Assembly: GCA_025201375.1 (NCBI GenBank)
Contig: JAIWZP010000001.1
Location: 1,474,501-1,538,500, forward strand
Origin: Gongronella butleri
Taxonomy: Eukaryota; Mucoromycota; Mucoromycetes; Mucorales; Cunninghamellaceae
Length of the DNA: 64,000 bases
Direction of reading: 5' to 3'
Positions 10,250 through 21,457 of this stretch are shown here, piece by piece. Each line of letters starts with the position of its first letter. The stretch's first letter is position 1. A program made the translations under genes and the position numbers. Under the pieces are notes generated by a model. That model saw only the letters and a program-made list of their open reading frames with translations. It searched no databases and had not been told where the DNA came from.

Positions 10250-12180
10250 TACATGAAAAAAAAGGACCAATTGTAACCCGACCTGGCCATTGGTCTATTT
10301 CATGCAAACCATTTTTTTCTTTTTTGTCTCGTTCTTTTCCCCCTTTTTCCCTCTTTTTTTTTTTTTGGCTGTTGTTAGTATTCCCCACCATGTCAAAGCG
10401 AATTCCAACTTTCCTGTTAGGTCAAGCCATGAAAGACCTCAAAATTGCGGACGCGGACGAGGAAGATGGCCTGAACACGACGCCGCAGCACCTAAATGAA
10501 CTCGTAAGGCACTCTGTGAATACATGAGCTCCTTTTTTAACATATTTTTTCTTTTACACCAGGTGGCGCATCACCCTGAGCTCGTGACCATGTGGAATGA
10601 TCTCAAGGAAAAGATGGACGCTCCCATCGAGCCAATTGAGCAACCCTCTTATATCACCGTGCCCCTGCTTCCATTCCAGCGCGCCGGTGTTGCCTGGATG
10701 ATGCGCCAGGAGAAGGATCCGGACGTAAGTTAATCCAATGACCCCGGTCAATGCGCACATTATGCGCCAGACGCCTCATTTTTTTCTTTGTTTTTTTAGT
10801 TCCAAGGCGGTGTGTTGGCGGTAAGACCCCTATTGGATGAAATGGCGCCATCGTGTCTGTGAACACGACACTGATGTTCCTTTTTTTTCTGTCTTTAGGA
10901 CGAGATGGGCAAGAAGATCCAGGCGATTACACTGCTGCTCAGCGACAATACCAAGCCTAATCTTGTCGTGACCTCTGCCGCCACCATCATGCAGTGGTCC
11001 AGTGAGATAGAAAAGTTCGCGGTGAAAAATGTCAAGGTCCACTTGTATCACGGTAAAACAGCAATTGGGAGACAAAGCATCAAAAACAAGCCATTTACAT
11101 GAAAATGCGCTCTTTTTTGTTCTTCGCAGGCCCCAAGGCCAAGCGCGCATCCACCCTCGCCGAATTGGAGTCGTACGATATTGTCATCACCACGTGTAAC
11201 TATTTTCTTTCCGCATCCACCAACGCCATTGGGGCATGAGAAAGCTCTGATTTTTTTTTGTGTAGACCCTGCACTTGCGGATGCATACAGAAAAAGTATT
11301 ATTGGCCATATCGACCGCCCAGGCCAATCGAAGATTCTCAAAACGCCGTCTTTGCTTCATTCAGTCCGATGGAACCGCGTCGTCGCGGACGACGCCAAAA
11401 CTATCGAGGACTATCTGGACAATACTGCGCGCGCCGTTGTAAGACGGGATTTGGCTCTTTTTGCCGCTCAACTCACTTTTTTTTTTGTCCTTAGTTTGAT
11501 CTGAAAAGCAATTACAATTGGGCGCTGACGGGCGCGCCGCTTCAAGAATACGCCTACGAGCTCTACTCGCTCGTGAAATTCATTAAGCCCGGTAAGCACA
11601 AAGAGACCCGTGTCAACAGCACTCACACGTGTATAAACACATCCTCTCACGCCTCTTTTTTTTTTGATTTAGATCCATGGGCCTATTTCTATTGCAAGGA
11701 GTGCCCTTGCAAGCGGCCCACCTGGGGCTTTGTCAGTGGCAGCGCGTGCGCCAATTGCGGCCATGGGCCCATGGAGTAAGTGTGCAAAGAGAGCGCGCAA
11801 AAAATGAACGACGCGTCGTGAGAACCAGAGACGAGTTCATTTGCCTTATTTTTTTCTAGCCACATCTCCTGGTGGAAAAAGAATATCGACAAATCGCAGC
11901 TGCTTCAGCGCATGACGCTTCGCCGTACCAAGGCCGTCTTTGTTCCACACCAACAATAAATATCTTATTTTCAATCTTTACGCCGAAATCTTCCTTGATA
12001 TCACTCGCGTGCGTCAATGCAGCATGATTGCAAGAATAAAAAAGAAAAAGAAGAGAGAATGACGCGCACCATTCAGCCAATTTTAATCAATCATTATCTC
12101 CTTTCGAGCAAAATTGTTCGATTGCAAGCAGCTTGCGTGAAGCTTCTGTCAAGAGTGGCTTCAAGTTAACAAGGGAAAGG
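10250..12180 (+). repeat. Right arm of the large inverted duplication (RAD16-like)
   Basis: This is the partner of 7140-9175. It begins with the short repeat shared with 2160-2228 and ends in a segment matching 7150-7340 around 'gcttctgtcaagantggctt'. Sequence divergence is substantial, particularly in introns, so the duplication is not recent. Confidence 0.85.
10390..11959 (+). CDS. Truncated RAD16-like SNF2 protein, ATPase motifs degenerate (copy 2)
   Basis: Nine exons (10390-10503, 10563-10724, 10800-10820, 10899-11052, 11130-11195, 11266-11438, 11495-11591, 11673-11775, 11860-11959) give 329 residues without an internal stop. LLPFQRAGVAWMMRQEK is followed by DEMGKKIQAI, in which two codons of the Walker A GMGKT are missing. 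The DEAH box reads ADDAKT. The RAD16 markers NTARAV, WALTGAPLQE and YSLVKFIKP are retained, and the insert FYCKECPCK...CANCGH keeps all its cysteines. After MTLRRTKAV the frame ends in HQQ-stop; copy 1 ends at the matching place in HRQ-stop. The N-terminus is 27 residues shorter than copy 1. ATPase loss differs in detail between the copies, while the frame and cysteines are kept in both. Confidence 0.8.
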
Positions 12181-12218
12181 GGAAATTGGATAATATTCTT
12201 CTCCTTTTGCGCTTCGCG

Positions 12219-12254
<36 letters not shown>

Positions 12255-12480
12255 AGCCATGATTTCCGCGACGTATGGCGGTGTTTTGCCGCGAGTCGTA
12301 ATTCTTCCAGCGCTATGGTAACAACATGATGGAAAGCCCTTGACGTGCAACTTGCCATGGATCCTTGAAAAAAGCCTTGTTAATCAAGCCGACATGGCTA
12401 AAATGACAACTCTCCACCAGGACCGAGGCGCTTATCCAAGGGCTGAACAAGCTGCGCGGTGGCGCTCATGGCCAAAAAAA
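11960..12480 (+). pseudogene. Decayed continuation of RAD16 after the premature stop
   Basis: Past the stop, frames still recall the missing part of RAD16: YAEIFLDITRVRQ at about 11979-12020 matches the family's Y-(A/S)-N-I-F-x-L-I-T-R-M-R-Q helix, and TRTEALIQGLNKLRGG at about 12420-12465 resembles the S-K-I-E-A-L-x-x-E-L-x-K-L-R segment before the C-terminal helicase lobe. Frameshifts, stops and a 33-base T-tract (about 12220-12252) separate them. The equivalent of the first piece is also visible on the minus strand at about 7285-7345. It shows the truncated genes came from a full-length RAD16. Confidence 0.5.
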
Positions 12481-12582
12481 AAAAAAGGAAACTTACGATG
12501 GGGTAATGGATGATGATTTATTGTAATAAATGGATGAAATGCGATCTTGGCTATGCAAATGCTTTGTACAAGAAAATGAAGA

Positions 12583-13896
12583 TTATTGCAGGGACAACAG
12601 CTGGCGATCGTACGCCTTGGCCATGCGTTCATCTTGCTCGGCAGGACGATGCAAGAAAAAGGGTTCGATGGCGGTCTTTGTGGTGGCGGCAAAGAGCTCC
12701 TGGATCACGTGTTGAAGCTTTTTGCCCGTTTGCTTAAAGTCGGGGAACTATGATCGGTGCAAAAAAAAAAAAAAAAAGTGAGATGAGTTTCGCCGTTTAT
12801 GACACGAGACGACGAGAGCCATCAAAGCGCTTACGGCATTGGCCTCCAAAAAATAGACATTCAGGTCCTGGTCGATGAGGAAATCCACGCCAAAGATCTC
12901 AAATGCGTTTGGCAGGGCCTGGAATGTTGTCATTTCCGAGACACAAGCGTCAAAGACGTCGTGGAGGATGAGCTGCATCTGGCGGAAGATGGCGTCCAGG
13001 TCCTTTTTAGGGATGTGGGCGTGCAAGTCCCAAAAGAGTCTGACGACGGCCTCTTCGTCAAAGTCTGGCTGGTCGGCCTGGACGCATGTGTTTGTCAGGT
13101 GTTGCAGCGAGTCGGACAGGTCGTCGAGGGTATAATCCTTCATGGCAAACAGAGCCAGCATGTCACGGTACAAATACACTTGGATGTTGCCCACGGCAAG
13201 CACATAGGCGCGCACGTGGAATTTGCGGCCGTCAATCAGTAGCGGGCGATCAATGTATCGCTGGATGACCCACTCACGGAGGTGCGCCATGTTGCCGTCA
13301 TCACCATCGTCGTCCTCGCCCTGATCGTCATTGTCATTGTCGTCGTCGTCTTCTTCTTCGTCGTCCGAGGCAAAGATTTCTTCGATTTTCGCGATCGAGT
13401 CAAAAACGTAGATGCCTGCCGCCTTGTTGGCGAGGCTTGGTTTGAGGATGAAGCGATGGCGGTCTTCAATGGCAAGGTCCAGATTGGCCTGCAAGTCCCT
13501 GTCAACCTCAAAGACCTCATTCATGGCCTCGTCCAGGTAATCAATGTGATCCAGCTCAAACAGCCATGTTTCTGGGATTGCCTTTGTCAGGATGCTGGCC
13601 GGGTGCTTGCTCAGGTACTTTGTGACATTGTAGGCAAATTGGCTTTTTCGGATCAGGCCCTTGCGGATGCAATAGGCATTGGCCAATGTCGACGACGACT
13701 TGCCGTGGACGAGGCCCCAGTCAATCAATTCATACTCGAGCCACTGCAGCTGCACGAGCGGGTCCGAGTGGTCGCGCTCAGCCTCGTCGTCCGCCACGGC
13801 CGTGTCAACGCTCCAATCCAGCTCACCGTCATTTTCAAGCGCACGCACCACGCACGCTTGTGTGTATGGCTCGTCAAGATGCACAAGAGCCTTCAT
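12583..13896 (-). CDS. Tubulin-tyrosine-ligase (TTL) domain protein
   Basis: Exon 1 (13896-12835) and exon 2 (12747-12583) join in frame to 408 residues; the intron has a GT-AG pair and an A/T tract. The N-terminus MKALVHLDEPYTQACVVRAL is typical of fungal TTL-like proteins. The ATP-grasp landmarks are FILKPSLANKAAGIYVFD, then WVIQRYIDRPLLIDGRKFHVR, LTNTCVQ, and VDFLIDQDLNVYFLEANA followed by FPDFKQTG. An acidic Asp/Glu insert lies between the first two. TTL-family enzymes ligate an amino acid onto tubulin or other proteins; the yeast relative Pby1 has a similar domain and is P-body associated. The substrate here is unknown. Confidence 0.85.
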
Positions 13897-14248
13897 CGAT
13901 CAAAAAAAAAAAAGTGGTATTCAAAAGAGGAAAGAAAAGGAAGCAAAAAAAAAAGACGACAGGTGCCAATCAAAAGAAGTTCAATTTGCAATTCCGCCCC
14001 TGTTGTGTCTATTTCTTGCAAAAACTTTTTTTCTTGGTTCGCCTTTTTCTTTTTCAAACCCTCCACTTTCTTGTTTTTTTCTCAAGACAAACCACCATTT
14101 CTCTGCAGCATCCGGGTCTCTGGCCACAACAACGTGAATTCGATTTTTTTTGCTCTCTCTCTTTTTTTTTTCCTCCCTCCAACCTCCCTCTTTTTCTTTT
14201 TTTTTTATTCCACTCTTTCTTGTTTTATCATTTTGATTCTCATTCGAC
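13897..14248. promoter_or_regulatory. Divergent intergenic region between the TTL and bZIP genes
   Basis: About 350 bases separate two divergent start codons. The TTL side is A-rich on the plus strand and the bZIP side is a long C/T-rich tract with repeated 'cctccctc' and T-runs. Promoters for both genes must lie here, but no specific factor site stands out. Confidence 0.5.
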
Positions 14249-15026
14249 ATGACGGACTACCCTTACTTCAACCTCTCGCCGCTGGATGCGCTGGCCTTTG
14301 ACGTTGCCACGCCCACCATTGACCAGGACGCTGCGGCGGCCGACCTTGCTCTTTGGGTAAAAATTCAGCAAAAATGGGATTGCAAATGGCCGTGGATTTT
14401 TGACATTTTTATTTTTGCTACTTCTTTAGTCGAATGCGCAATTCACCTTTGATGTGCAACCTGGCAGTGGTCTTGTGGACGACGAAAAGCCCAAGGAAGC
14501 TGCTGCGAGCGAGATTACTTATGAGAAGCTCGCCAATTACCTTGATTACGAGCTTCCGCGCCAACAGCAGCAACAGCAACAGCAACAACAGCAACAGCAC
14601 CCTATGATGCCATCCATTGTGCCCAAGCAGCAACCAATTGCCATCCAGCCGGCCACCTCTGCCGCCACGACGCGCCAGATCCTGCCCAAGCCCTTGGCCG
14701 TCGATGCTGCGCAATTGGCCGCGACGCTGCTTTCGTCGCCCGTCGTTTTGCCCAAAAAGACGTCTGTGCGCAAGGCATCGGCGTCGGCCAAGCGTGCGGC
14801 CGCGGACCTGACGCCCGAGGTCGCTGCCGCCGAAGAAGACAAGCGCCGCCGCAACACGGCCGCCAGCGCACGCTTCCGCGTTAAAAAGAAGATGCGCGAG
14901 CAGGCCATGGAGGACAAGGTCAAGGAGATGACGCACCGCTCCGACACCCTGCAAGCGCGTGTCCATGAATTGGAGCTTGAGGTGAAGCTGCTCCGTAGTC
15001 TCCTCACCGAGAAGCAGGCTCAATGA
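14249..15026 (+). CDS. bZIP transcription factor, CYS3/Zip1/Met4-like
   Basis: Exons 14249-14356 and 14430-15026 give 234 residues. The N-terminal half holds a short acidic region (EITYEKLANYLDYEL) and a polyglutamine run at about residues 79-92, both usual in activation domains. The basic region RRRNTAASARFRVKKKMREQ at about 183-202 contains the N-x-x-A-A-x-x-(S/C)-R bZIP signature and is closest to the Neurospora CYS-3 / fission yeast Zip1 group, followed by a leucine zipper with heptad leucines (LQARVHELELEVKLLRSLL). Members of this group regulate sulfur assimilation or stress responses. It is compact compared with many relatives. Assignment to the bZIP family is firm; the sulfur role is inference. 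Confidence 0.9.
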
Positions 15027-15399
15027 TGATCAAAGATGAATCGAAAAAGAAAAGTGGGTTGTTGTGAATTTTTTTTATAAGTAGTATTTTATTCGCCCCA
15101 TCCTCCCCCCTATCTCTCTTGTCTCTCCATTTGCCATCCCTTCCAATGCATCTACCATGATTTTTTTTATGTACTATCGCCCAATTCCAATCAATTCAAA
15201 TAAACGATCTTTCATGCTTTCTCTATTTTTAAGGCGTCTCTCTCATGTGAATGCCCAGGGCAACAACATTGTTGAATGGCCGCTCCAAAGCACCCAATCA
15301 GAGCGAAAATCCAAAAAAGGTGGGGCAAAGGGGGCCTTGAATTGCAGGTGTGTCATCCTTTTTCATTTTTCTTTTACTTTTTTTTTTTTGTTCAATACC

Positions 15400-17183
15400 A
15401 TGGCAACGTCCAGCTCCAGTGCGTCTAGAACGCGACCACAGCCACCGGCACCATCCATGGCGCTCAATTTGCCTTTTGGAGCACAACCCGATATTAGTAC
15501 GTGAGCGCCGGCTCTTGTTTTTGTCACTTTTTTATTTGTTTTTGCTGTTTGAGCGCACGAAAAGAGAGTTGCTGACGTTGTTGGCTTTGTCATAGTTCGT
15601 GCAAACCAAAAGGATGTGTATTATCAGTCTATCCTCCAAGAGCAAATGTCCACGGTGTGCCAGCAATTCCTTGGTAAAAAGTTGACGAAACGGGGATGAA
15701 ATGGACACCTGATTTTTTTTTTTTTCGGTTTGACAGGTTCTCGGCGGCAGCACATGTGGCAAAAGGAGATCAACACGTTTTCTGACCTTTGCTATTATGG
15801 TTTGACCACGCTCTTGGGCACGCAGACGCTTGGCGAGGAGTATTGTGATTTGGTGCAGCTCAACCAATACGCGAGCGTGTTTCCGGGCGCCATTGTAAGC
15901 GACGTTTTCCCTTGATTTTTCGCCTAAATTCACCTTTTTTTTTTTGTGTGTGTGTGTATGTGTTGGCAGCGTCGTTTCATGTTGGTGTTTAGCCACACAT
16001 TGCTGCCGTATCTGTATGTGCGTGGCGTGGCCGAGATCAAGAAGCGCGCCGGTCGCGCGGGTCCGCGTCGCGATCCGACGCGTCTCGACGAGCCCCCGAC
16101 CGCCATGGAGCAATTAAGCCAATTTGTCAAGCACACATTACCAACATTGCAAGAAATCGTGGTCAAGGTCTTGAAGCCCACGCATCTCGCCATCTTTTAC
16201 TTTTTTGGCGCCTATTATCACTTTGCCAAGCGCTTCACCGGCGTGCGCTACGTAAGTCTTAGCGCCAGGGGGGGGAGCCGGAGCCTACCATCTTGGGGAG
16301 TGAAGGGGACAATGGATGACCGTGTGGCGTAGGGGGAGGTGTAAAACGAAAAAAAAAAAGGGAGAGGCGCGTTGTGGATTGCCTTGCAAGGGAATTGTTT
16401 TTGACCCTTTTTGTGTCTTAGATCTTTACGCGCAAGCTTGGGCCACATGAGCAACGTGCTGGCTACGAGGTTTTGGGAGGTCTGATCGTGGTGCAATTGC
16501 TGATCCAGGCGGGCCTGGCCCTGCGCAAGCGCTGGATCTGGTACCAGGAAGAAAAGGCACAATTGGCACTTTTGGCCGCCGAGCAGGCCAAGGACCAGGC
16601 GCCGAGCATGCTCGCGCGCGACGGAATCCAAGGAATCACCGGTGCCGAGGACGCGCAGCCAATCGCCGTGGCCGGAGAACCCGAACGTTCGGGTGATGAC
16701 AACAAAAACAGCGCGTCTGCGGTGGCGGCAGACAAGGGTATTAAAATGGCGGCCGAGGAAGACGATTTTGCCTTCATGGACGCGTTTGATGCCACTCAAC
16801 ACCAATTGCACGATATTGACCTTGAGCCTTTGGATGATGACGCGTTGCAATTGCTTAAATGCGCGCTGTGCCTGGAACCACGCAAAGTGACAACAACAAC
16901 GCCTTGTGGTCACCTGTTTTGCTGGAGCTGCATTGTCGAATGGTGCCAAAATAAGGTAGGACAAAAACAAAAAAAAAACAAAAAAAAAAATAGAAGGTTG
17001 TAGAAGAAAAAGACGTTTCCCATTGTGTGATTGGGAAAAAAGCGCGTTCGCATGACTCTCTCATTGTTTTTTTTTTTTCTCACTCTCTTTTTTTTTTTTT
17101 TTTGTACGTGACCGTAGGCGGAATGCCCATTGTGCCGTAGTTCTGTCAACATCTCACACTTGATACCTTTGAACAATTTTTAA
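15400..17183 (+). CDS. PEX10: Peroxisome biogenesis factor 10 (RING peroxin)
   Basis: Six exons (15400-15496, 15596-15673, 15737-15894, 15970-16251, 16422-16955, 17118-17183) give 404 residues. The N-terminal Pex2/Pex12-type membrane domain shows [34 protein letters not shown] and [20 protein letters not shown], the classic PEX10 order. The C-terminal C3HC4 RING is [24 protein letters not shown]...CPLC, with the last pair encoded in the sixth exon. PEX10 sits in the peroxisomal membrane with PEX2 and PEX12 as the ubiquitin ligase that modifies PEX5 for recycling. PEX12 is also in this window at 27-28.5 kb. The stop is followed at once by AATAAA. Confidence 0.95.
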
Positions 17184-18790
17184 TAAAAAAAAAAAAGCAG
17201 CGTTGCGCGCTCTCAATTTGAAGCTGTCATATACTTTTTGGCTCTATTTTTTTCCTGGAGGATCGGAAAAAATGATTGACCGTGTGCGAGGGTTCGTTGG
17301 ACGCGCCCATGAGCGGGGGCCACACAACAAGGTTCGACGGCGACATGAGCTCATTTTTTTTAATAGATGGACGGTTCACCCATTGCTTGACAGGCCAGTG
17401 GGACCCGGGATCGCCCATCCACCCCTGTTCCCCCCTCTCCTTGTTCTTCGATGGCCAAGCTCCAAAGCTTCCAATGGACCACTCTCGATTTTTTTTTTTT
17501 GGCCCCTCACTTTCTCCTTTTTAATCTGAATCGAGCATTTCTGGAATGCTTGTTCATGCAGGTTCAGGAGTGCTTGATGAAAAAAAAAGAGGCTAATGGG
17601 GCGAAATGATGCCATCCGTCAAAAGGGACGTGTTCCTGCGCCTCCCTATTTTTTTTTTTTTTTTTTTTTTCTTTGGGTTGCCATGTGATGCGACACATTG
17701 GACCCCCGGATAAACTTTATCCTGCAAGTAGTCGGCGCCCGTGAGGTGACACAAACCGCAGGGCGGGGCCTCTATTTCGTTTCGGGGATGCTTTAGCTGA
17801 CAAGCAAACCGCCGATGTATTATTCATCCATCTCATAAAACGCTAATGGGGGAGCCGATGGTGTCTTGATTGTCGTCCATTGGGAGGCACATAGAGGGAG
17901 AGGGAGGTGGGGCCAAGGGGAGGGCGAGGGAGCACTCGAAAAAGGAGAGCAAGGGCCTGAAAGAGGCCCAATTGCACTTTGGTTGTATATTCATCCCATG
18001 GCTCCCTCTGCAATGGAATGGTCATGTAAAATAGGGGCGCGGCGGCGCCGCAAGCAACGACACTCACGCACACGCGCTCAATTGCTTCTCTCTGTCACTC
18101 CAAATGATTGATTTTTATTTTATCGACGGGTTGGAGGCGCGCGCACACGCGGCTCGCAGCCCAATTTTTTTTTTTATCTTTTTTGGGGCATTGTCAGCTG
18201 ATGAGGTTGTTTAGATCACTTGGAAAAAGCATGGATGACCAGGACGTCAAGCGACGATCGGATGTGTATCGGGCCGCTCTGACGCCTTTTTGCAACAATG
18301 AGCAACGATGGCGGACGTTGGCATTGGGTATTTATCCGTGTTTCACCAGCCCCAACGGGGTTCGCGATAAACATCGCTTTGATTTCGAAAAGATGCAAAA
18401 TGTTGACACTCTTTTCAACAATCCATGTTTCTCTTGTTCTAAAAAGTGCCTTCCACACACGATTTGCAAAATGATTTAGGAGCAGGGGGGGAGTGAGAAG
18501 GGAGTGAGAGTGAGCGAGAAAATAAGACATGAGGAGTAAAAATGCCAGCCGAAAGCCTCTTGGACCTTTTGCTCGATCAAAAATGGCAAAATGCCTGGGA
18601 CAAATTCAAGGTCAGCCAAGTCAGACCTTATTCCTGCGTTATAAACCCTGACTTGGAACGCTTCTTCTTCATTTCCTTTTTTTTTTCTTCCCTTTTTTTT
18701 TTTTCTTTTTGATTCCTCTCTTGTGTGTGTACCACTTTTTTTTTGTTTGTGTGTTTCGCCCGCTCTCTCTCTCTCTCTTTTTTTTATATA
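17184..18790. other. Long intergenic region without a recognised gene
   Basis: About 1.6 kb between PEX10 and YTP1, with several T-tracts (17640-17670, 18163-18173) and a G-rich stretch with 'gggag' repeats at 17890-17940. A 23-codon frame starting at 18542 ends in a GT-like donor but does not lead anywhere sensible. The last 100 bases before YTP1 are a pyrimidine tract ending in TATATAATG. I see no gene. Confidence 0.5.
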
Positions 18791-20834
18791 ATGAGCAAGG
18801 CATCTTTTCCATTGCTGTTGTTACTAGTCGCGTGTCTTGCATCTTGTATTAATGCACAGCACCACATGGTATCGGATGATCCTCCCTTGCCGCCCTTTAA
18901 TGCCACGGGCGACGAGCCCATGTCTTATGCGCTTCTACCCGAGAGCAAGGCTTATTTCTATGGTCACGTAGCCTTTATGGTCCTTGGCTTTTGGATCTTG
19001 ATGCCAATGGGTAAGCAAAAAAAAAAAAAAAAAAACCAATTAACTGGAAATGGATGCAATTGGAGATGAGGGAGTCAAAAAAAGCAAGGGGGAAAAAAGA
19101 CACGAGCTGGGTTTCATTGTCTCTCCATATTCTTAATTCTCAACTTGTGAATTTTTGTAGGCATCATGTTTGGCATTGCGCGGTCACCATTCCATGTCCC
19201 GACGCAAATCCTCGCTTTTCTTGTTTCCTGTGTTGGCTTTTTGTTTGGCAAGCTGTATGGCCACAGCACGCCGCACTTGTACGCGGGCAATTCGCACCAT
19301 ACCATGGGATGGCTGATTTTCATGCTGTTCCAGGCGCAATTGTCCATTGGCGTTGTGCGCAAGATCGCCAATGCGGTTGCACGCAGTCAGGCATCGTATC
19401 AATCGTTGCATGAGGATGAGACCGTGCGTCTTGTGGGCACGCCATCGTACCCATCGTCGCATGGCGATAGCCACAGCGAGGGTTCCATGGAGACATTGCA
19501 TCACACGTTTGAAGATGCGGCACCATCAAAGGCTGAGGAAGATAGCCAGCTTGTTGCCGCGCCATCGCGAGCCATTGACCAACATGACATCGACGACGAT
19601 GAAGACCAAGACATCACGGTTGTGCATGGCCGCCGCGCAAGCAGCGAGGATGGCGACGCGCTGTTGCAAGATCCCATGATGATGCTCGACAGGGAAGAAA
19701 AGCCGCCATTGTGGATGCGACCCATCTTGCTCGTGCTCCCGTTTGTGCCCAATTTCATCAAGCAATCGTTTGTCACCGCCGCCTACAACCCATTCACAAA
19801 GACCGTGTGCCGATACGTGCATTCGTACCTTGGCCGCGTCTTTGTCATCCTTGTCTTTGCTCAGACGCTTAGCGGCTTGGTCGTGTACCATGGCACTTGC
19901 CGCTCTTGGGAGGTCTTGCCATGCATTGCGCACCTGATCAAGGGTGGCATCTTCTTTTTCTATGGTATCCTCACCTTTGGCAGATATCTGGGCGCCTTTG
20001 CCGAATATGGCTGGGCATGGAATCGCGTCGATGGTGCCAGCAAATTCTCCTTTGAGACCATCGAGTGTGGCCTCATCTTCACCTATGGTATCACCAACAC
20101 GTGGATGGAGCACTTTGGCAAGGTAAACCTAAAAAAAAAAAAGAAAAAAAGAAAAAAAGAGAAAAATGGCCCACTGACGCGCTTTTTATTCGCCTTTTTT
20201 TTTTTCCCAGGACGACGAATGGACGCACAAGGACTTTGAGCACGCGAGCCTTGCCTTCATGTGGTGGTGGTGCGGTTTAATCGGTTTGCTTGTGGAAAGT
20301 CGCGCTTTGCGCCGTTTGCTTGAGCGACAGGTGCTCAAGACGCCATTGGACGTGCCCAAGCACGAGGTGCAACAAACTTATTCGTTCAATCCATTCCCTG
20401 CACTGACCGTGATGCTCACGGGCATTTCTATGGGCAATCACCACCAAGAAACACAATATTCGACCAATGTCCACTATATGTGGGGTCTGCTCCTCGCACT
20501 GGCGGCATTGAGCCGTATTGGCACGTACGTGCTCTTGTACCGCAGCCCACCCTCGGATGCGCAGCCTGGACGTCCGCCCACCGAGGTGCTTGGCGCCTTT
20601 TGTCTCATTGCAGGCGCCATCTTGTTCATGGCGTCCAATCCCGGCACACTCACGTGGATGCGCCGCCTCGAGGTCGACTCCATGTTCATGATGAATGTCA
20701 CTGTCGCATTGACCACCATCACCCTCAGCTATGTCGCTTTCTTGCTCATCCTCAAGGCCTGGGCTCAAAAACGCGAACAGCGCAAAAAAGCCATCAAACA
20801 AGGCTATCAAGATCGCTTTGTTGGCCAACCCTGA
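18791..20834 (+). CDS. YTP1: YTP1-like multi-spanning membrane protein
   Basis: Exons 18791-19010, 19161-20122 and 20211-20834 give 601 residues. A signal peptide (MSKASFPLLLLLVACLASC) is followed by a lumenal segment and many hydrophobic helices, split by a long acidic hydrophilic loop at about residues 155-235. His residues in helices (HHTMGWLIF, YGHVAFMVLGFWILMPMG) resemble cytochrome b561-type cores found in the N-terminal DUF2427 part. The C-terminal half carries the YTP1 signature MGNHHQETQYSTNVHYMWG. The family is fungus-specific; the yeast member is a membrane protein of unknown reaction, and a metal or electron-transfer role is only suggested by the histidines. The start was chosen for the signal peptide. 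Confidence 0.9.
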
Positions 20835-21457
20835 ACGAAAAAAAAACACAAAAAAAAAAAATTCGTGTATCACGTCTTTGTCTGTTCTGTCATTCTTGTA
20901 CATATGATCCAATTCGCCCAATTTCCACCCTCGCACCCTCCATTGCTCATTATTTGTCGCTCTCTCCGTCTTGTTTCAGCCCTTTTCTCTCCTACGTCTC
21001 TCTCCCTTCCCTTTTGCTATCTTCTTAATAAATGCTTTACGTTTTATACCAATTTTATTCGTGTCATGATCATTTTGAAAAGAAACAGGCGCGCATCCCA
21101 TCTGTTTGTCAACAAGGGATGGGCCCACTGTCCTCCCCCCCTTTTTACGCCTCTCGTTGTTTTCTTGTATTTATGTCTTTCTATTTTTTTTTTCCTTGCG
21201 CGTCTCGTTTCACATTGAGATTCATGGGCTTTTCGTCGCAAGTCTCCTTATTTTGTGCAAATTGGGGTCCTTGTCGCTTGACCTTTTGGGGGGACGGCGG
21301 CTCCTTGCTTTTTTTTTTTTTTTTTTTTCCACTGTCTGGCAGCGCTGTCTTTTTTTTTTTTTTTTTTTTTGAACCGCCGTCGCTCTTTTTTTTCGTACCT
21401 TGTTCTTTTCTTTTCTCTTTTCTCTTTTCTTTTCGTTTTTTCTTCTTTATCCACGCT
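20835..21457. promoter_or_regulatory. Intergenic region and pyrimidine-rich leader of SNT2
   Basis: It begins with A-tracts after the YTP1 stop and a possible polyadenylation site ('ttaataaatgc' at about 21026). The second half consists of long T-runs (21309-21329, 21351-21370) and CT repeats leading into the SNT2 start. I see no gene. Confidence 0.5.

Noticed and set aside
13282..14301. Plus-strand 339-codon open frame opposite the TTL gene
   Set aside because: It is antisense to a gene with clear TTL motifs and runs on into Phe/Ser homopolymer sequence; it is a shadow frame.
18542..18612. Short frame MPAESLLDLLLDQKWQ ending near a GT, as an upstream exon of YTP1
   Set aside because: YTP1 has its own start with a proper signal peptide; joining this piece would bury the signal peptide, and the donor (GTCAGC) is poor.
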